Source: Gammaproteobacteria bacterium
GTDB taxonomy: Bacteria; Pseudomonadota; Gammaproteobacteria; Cardiobacteriales; Wohlfahrtiimonadaceae
DNA length: 6,767 nucleotides
NCBI GenBank assembly: GCA_003864535.1
Contig: BHEQ01000110.1
Coordinates: forward strand, 1 to 6,767
Direction: 5' to 3'
A program made the position numbers and the translations under genes. The notes beneath the pieces were generated by a model, which made no database searches, was not told where the DNA came from, and saw nothing but the letters and a program-made list of their open reading frames with translations. Below are positions 6,120 through 6,767 of the stretch, piece after piece. Position 1 is the first letter of the stretch; every line of letters starts with the position of its first letter.

Positions 6120-6767
6120 ATGACTATAAACACACTTAAGACGCCATCCAAACATACTAAAAAATCAGCTTGGTATTATAGGCTTAGCACCCCAAAGTTT
6201 TTTGCGCCGTTCGCAAATATGCTTATTCCTTGGATTTATGCCGCGGCTTTTTTAGTCATGGCTTGTGGCTTGTTTTTTGGATTGCTCGCCTCTCCAATTG
6301 ATTATCAGCAAGGTAATACGGTTAGGATTATGTATATCCACGTTCCAACCGCGATGTTATCAAGTGCTCTTTATGTTTTTATCGCATTGTTAAGCCTTAT
6401 CTTTTTAGTTTGGCGAATTAAATTGGCCGTAATTTTAGCGCGGAGCACCGCAATTGTTGGCGCGATGATGACTTTAATTGCATTAATTACGGGAGCAGTG
6501 TGGGGCCGACCAACATGGGGAACATGGTGGCAGTGGGATATGCGTTTAACCTCATCCCTTATTTTATTGTTTTTATATATAGGTTATATTGCGCTTGATT
6601 CAGCATTTGAAGATAGATCAAAAGCTGATCGCGCGATCTCATTACTTGGTTTGATTGGACTTATCAATGTCCCATTGATAAAATTTTCAGTATATTGGTT
6701 TAATACCTTACATCAAAAATCAACCTTATTTGCGAAGGGCAAATCAACAATTACTCTAGATTTGCTC
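6120..6767 (+). CDS. ccmC: Cytochrome c maturation protein CcmC, C-terminus cut by window edge
   Basis: This inner-membrane protein presents haem on the periplasmic side and attaches it to the haem chaperone CcmE, with CcmAB and CcmD as partners, during assembly of c-type cytochromes. The 216 codons present are all open. They show hydrophobic segments near residues 36-56, 78-98, 104-127, 146-161 and 172-190; a sixth should follow outside. The tryptophan-rich haem motif WGTWWQWD is at 133-140. The two periplasmic haem-ligand histidines of the family are H74 (YIHVPTA) and H198 (NTLHQ). DYQQGN (61-66), RLTSSLILLFLY and ALITGAVWG also match E. coli CcmC. E. coli CcmC has 245 residues, so about 40 are missing. 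The N-terminus is about 14 residues longer and lysine-rich; an in-frame stop at 6114-6116 excludes any start further upstream. No clear ribosome site precedes the ATG. ccmA and ccmB, the usual upstream neighbours, are not here. Confidence 0.95.
   Translation, partial: MTINTLKTPSKHTKKSAWYYRLSTPKFFAPFANMLIPWIYAAAFLVMACGLFFGLLASPIDYQQGNTVRIMYIHVPTAMLSSALYVFIALLSLIFLVWRIKLAVILARSTAIVGAMMTLIALITGAVWGRPTWGTWWQWDMRLTSSLILLFLYIGYIALDSAFEDRSKADRAISLLGLIGLINVPLIKFSVYWFNTLHQKSTLFAKGKSTITLDLL

Overview
The window reads as a piece of chromosome from an AT-rich gammaproteobacterium. The PutA and DppA proteins can be aligned by eye, almost residue for residue, with their Escherichia coli homologues. Codon use is strongly shifted to A/T third positions (many TTA, AAA, ATT and GAT codons). 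The genus cannot be named from the sequence alone.

Layout, left to right. (1) The minus strand from 3481 to the left edge is one uninterrupted coding frame for a large PutA, the proline dehydrogenase / glutamate-semialdehyde dehydrogenase that oxidises proline to glutamate. About 1160 codons are present and the C-terminal end (roughly 150 residues by comparison with E. coli) lies outside. It starts just after the place where E. coli PutA has its N-terminal ribbon-helix-helix DNA-binding domain, and it carries a small in-frame 12-bp tandem repeat between its two catalytic domains. (2) After a 118-bp gap lies dppA, also on the minus strand, encoding a periplasmic dipeptide-type substrate-binding protein with all four cysteines of E. 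coli DppA. The aspartate that holds the peptide amino group in E. coli appears to be replaced by alanine. (3) A 336-bp divergent intergenic region follows. It holds the probable control signals of dppA and apt, a GC-richer patch and an AT-rich inverted repeat. (4) The plus strand carries apt (adenine phosphoribosyltransferase, complete). (5) Thirty bases later ccmC (haem-handling protein of cytochrome c maturation) begins and runs off the right edge.

How the genes fit together. dppA and putA, read in the same direction, would suit uptake of peptides and use of the proline they contain as a carbon, nitrogen and electron source; this is inference from gene order. apt salvages adenine. ccmC delivers haem for c-type cytochromes, implying a c-type respiratory chain. 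apt and ccmC share no obvious pathway and may simply be co-transcribed.

No CRISPR array, rRNA, tRNA, insertion sequence or phage gene was seen. These are housekeeping-type genes and I see no new multi-gene system. The points worth a second look are the PutA without its repressor domain, its repeat-bearing linker, the altered binding site of DppA, the structured intergenic region, and a ccmC without ccmAB next to it.
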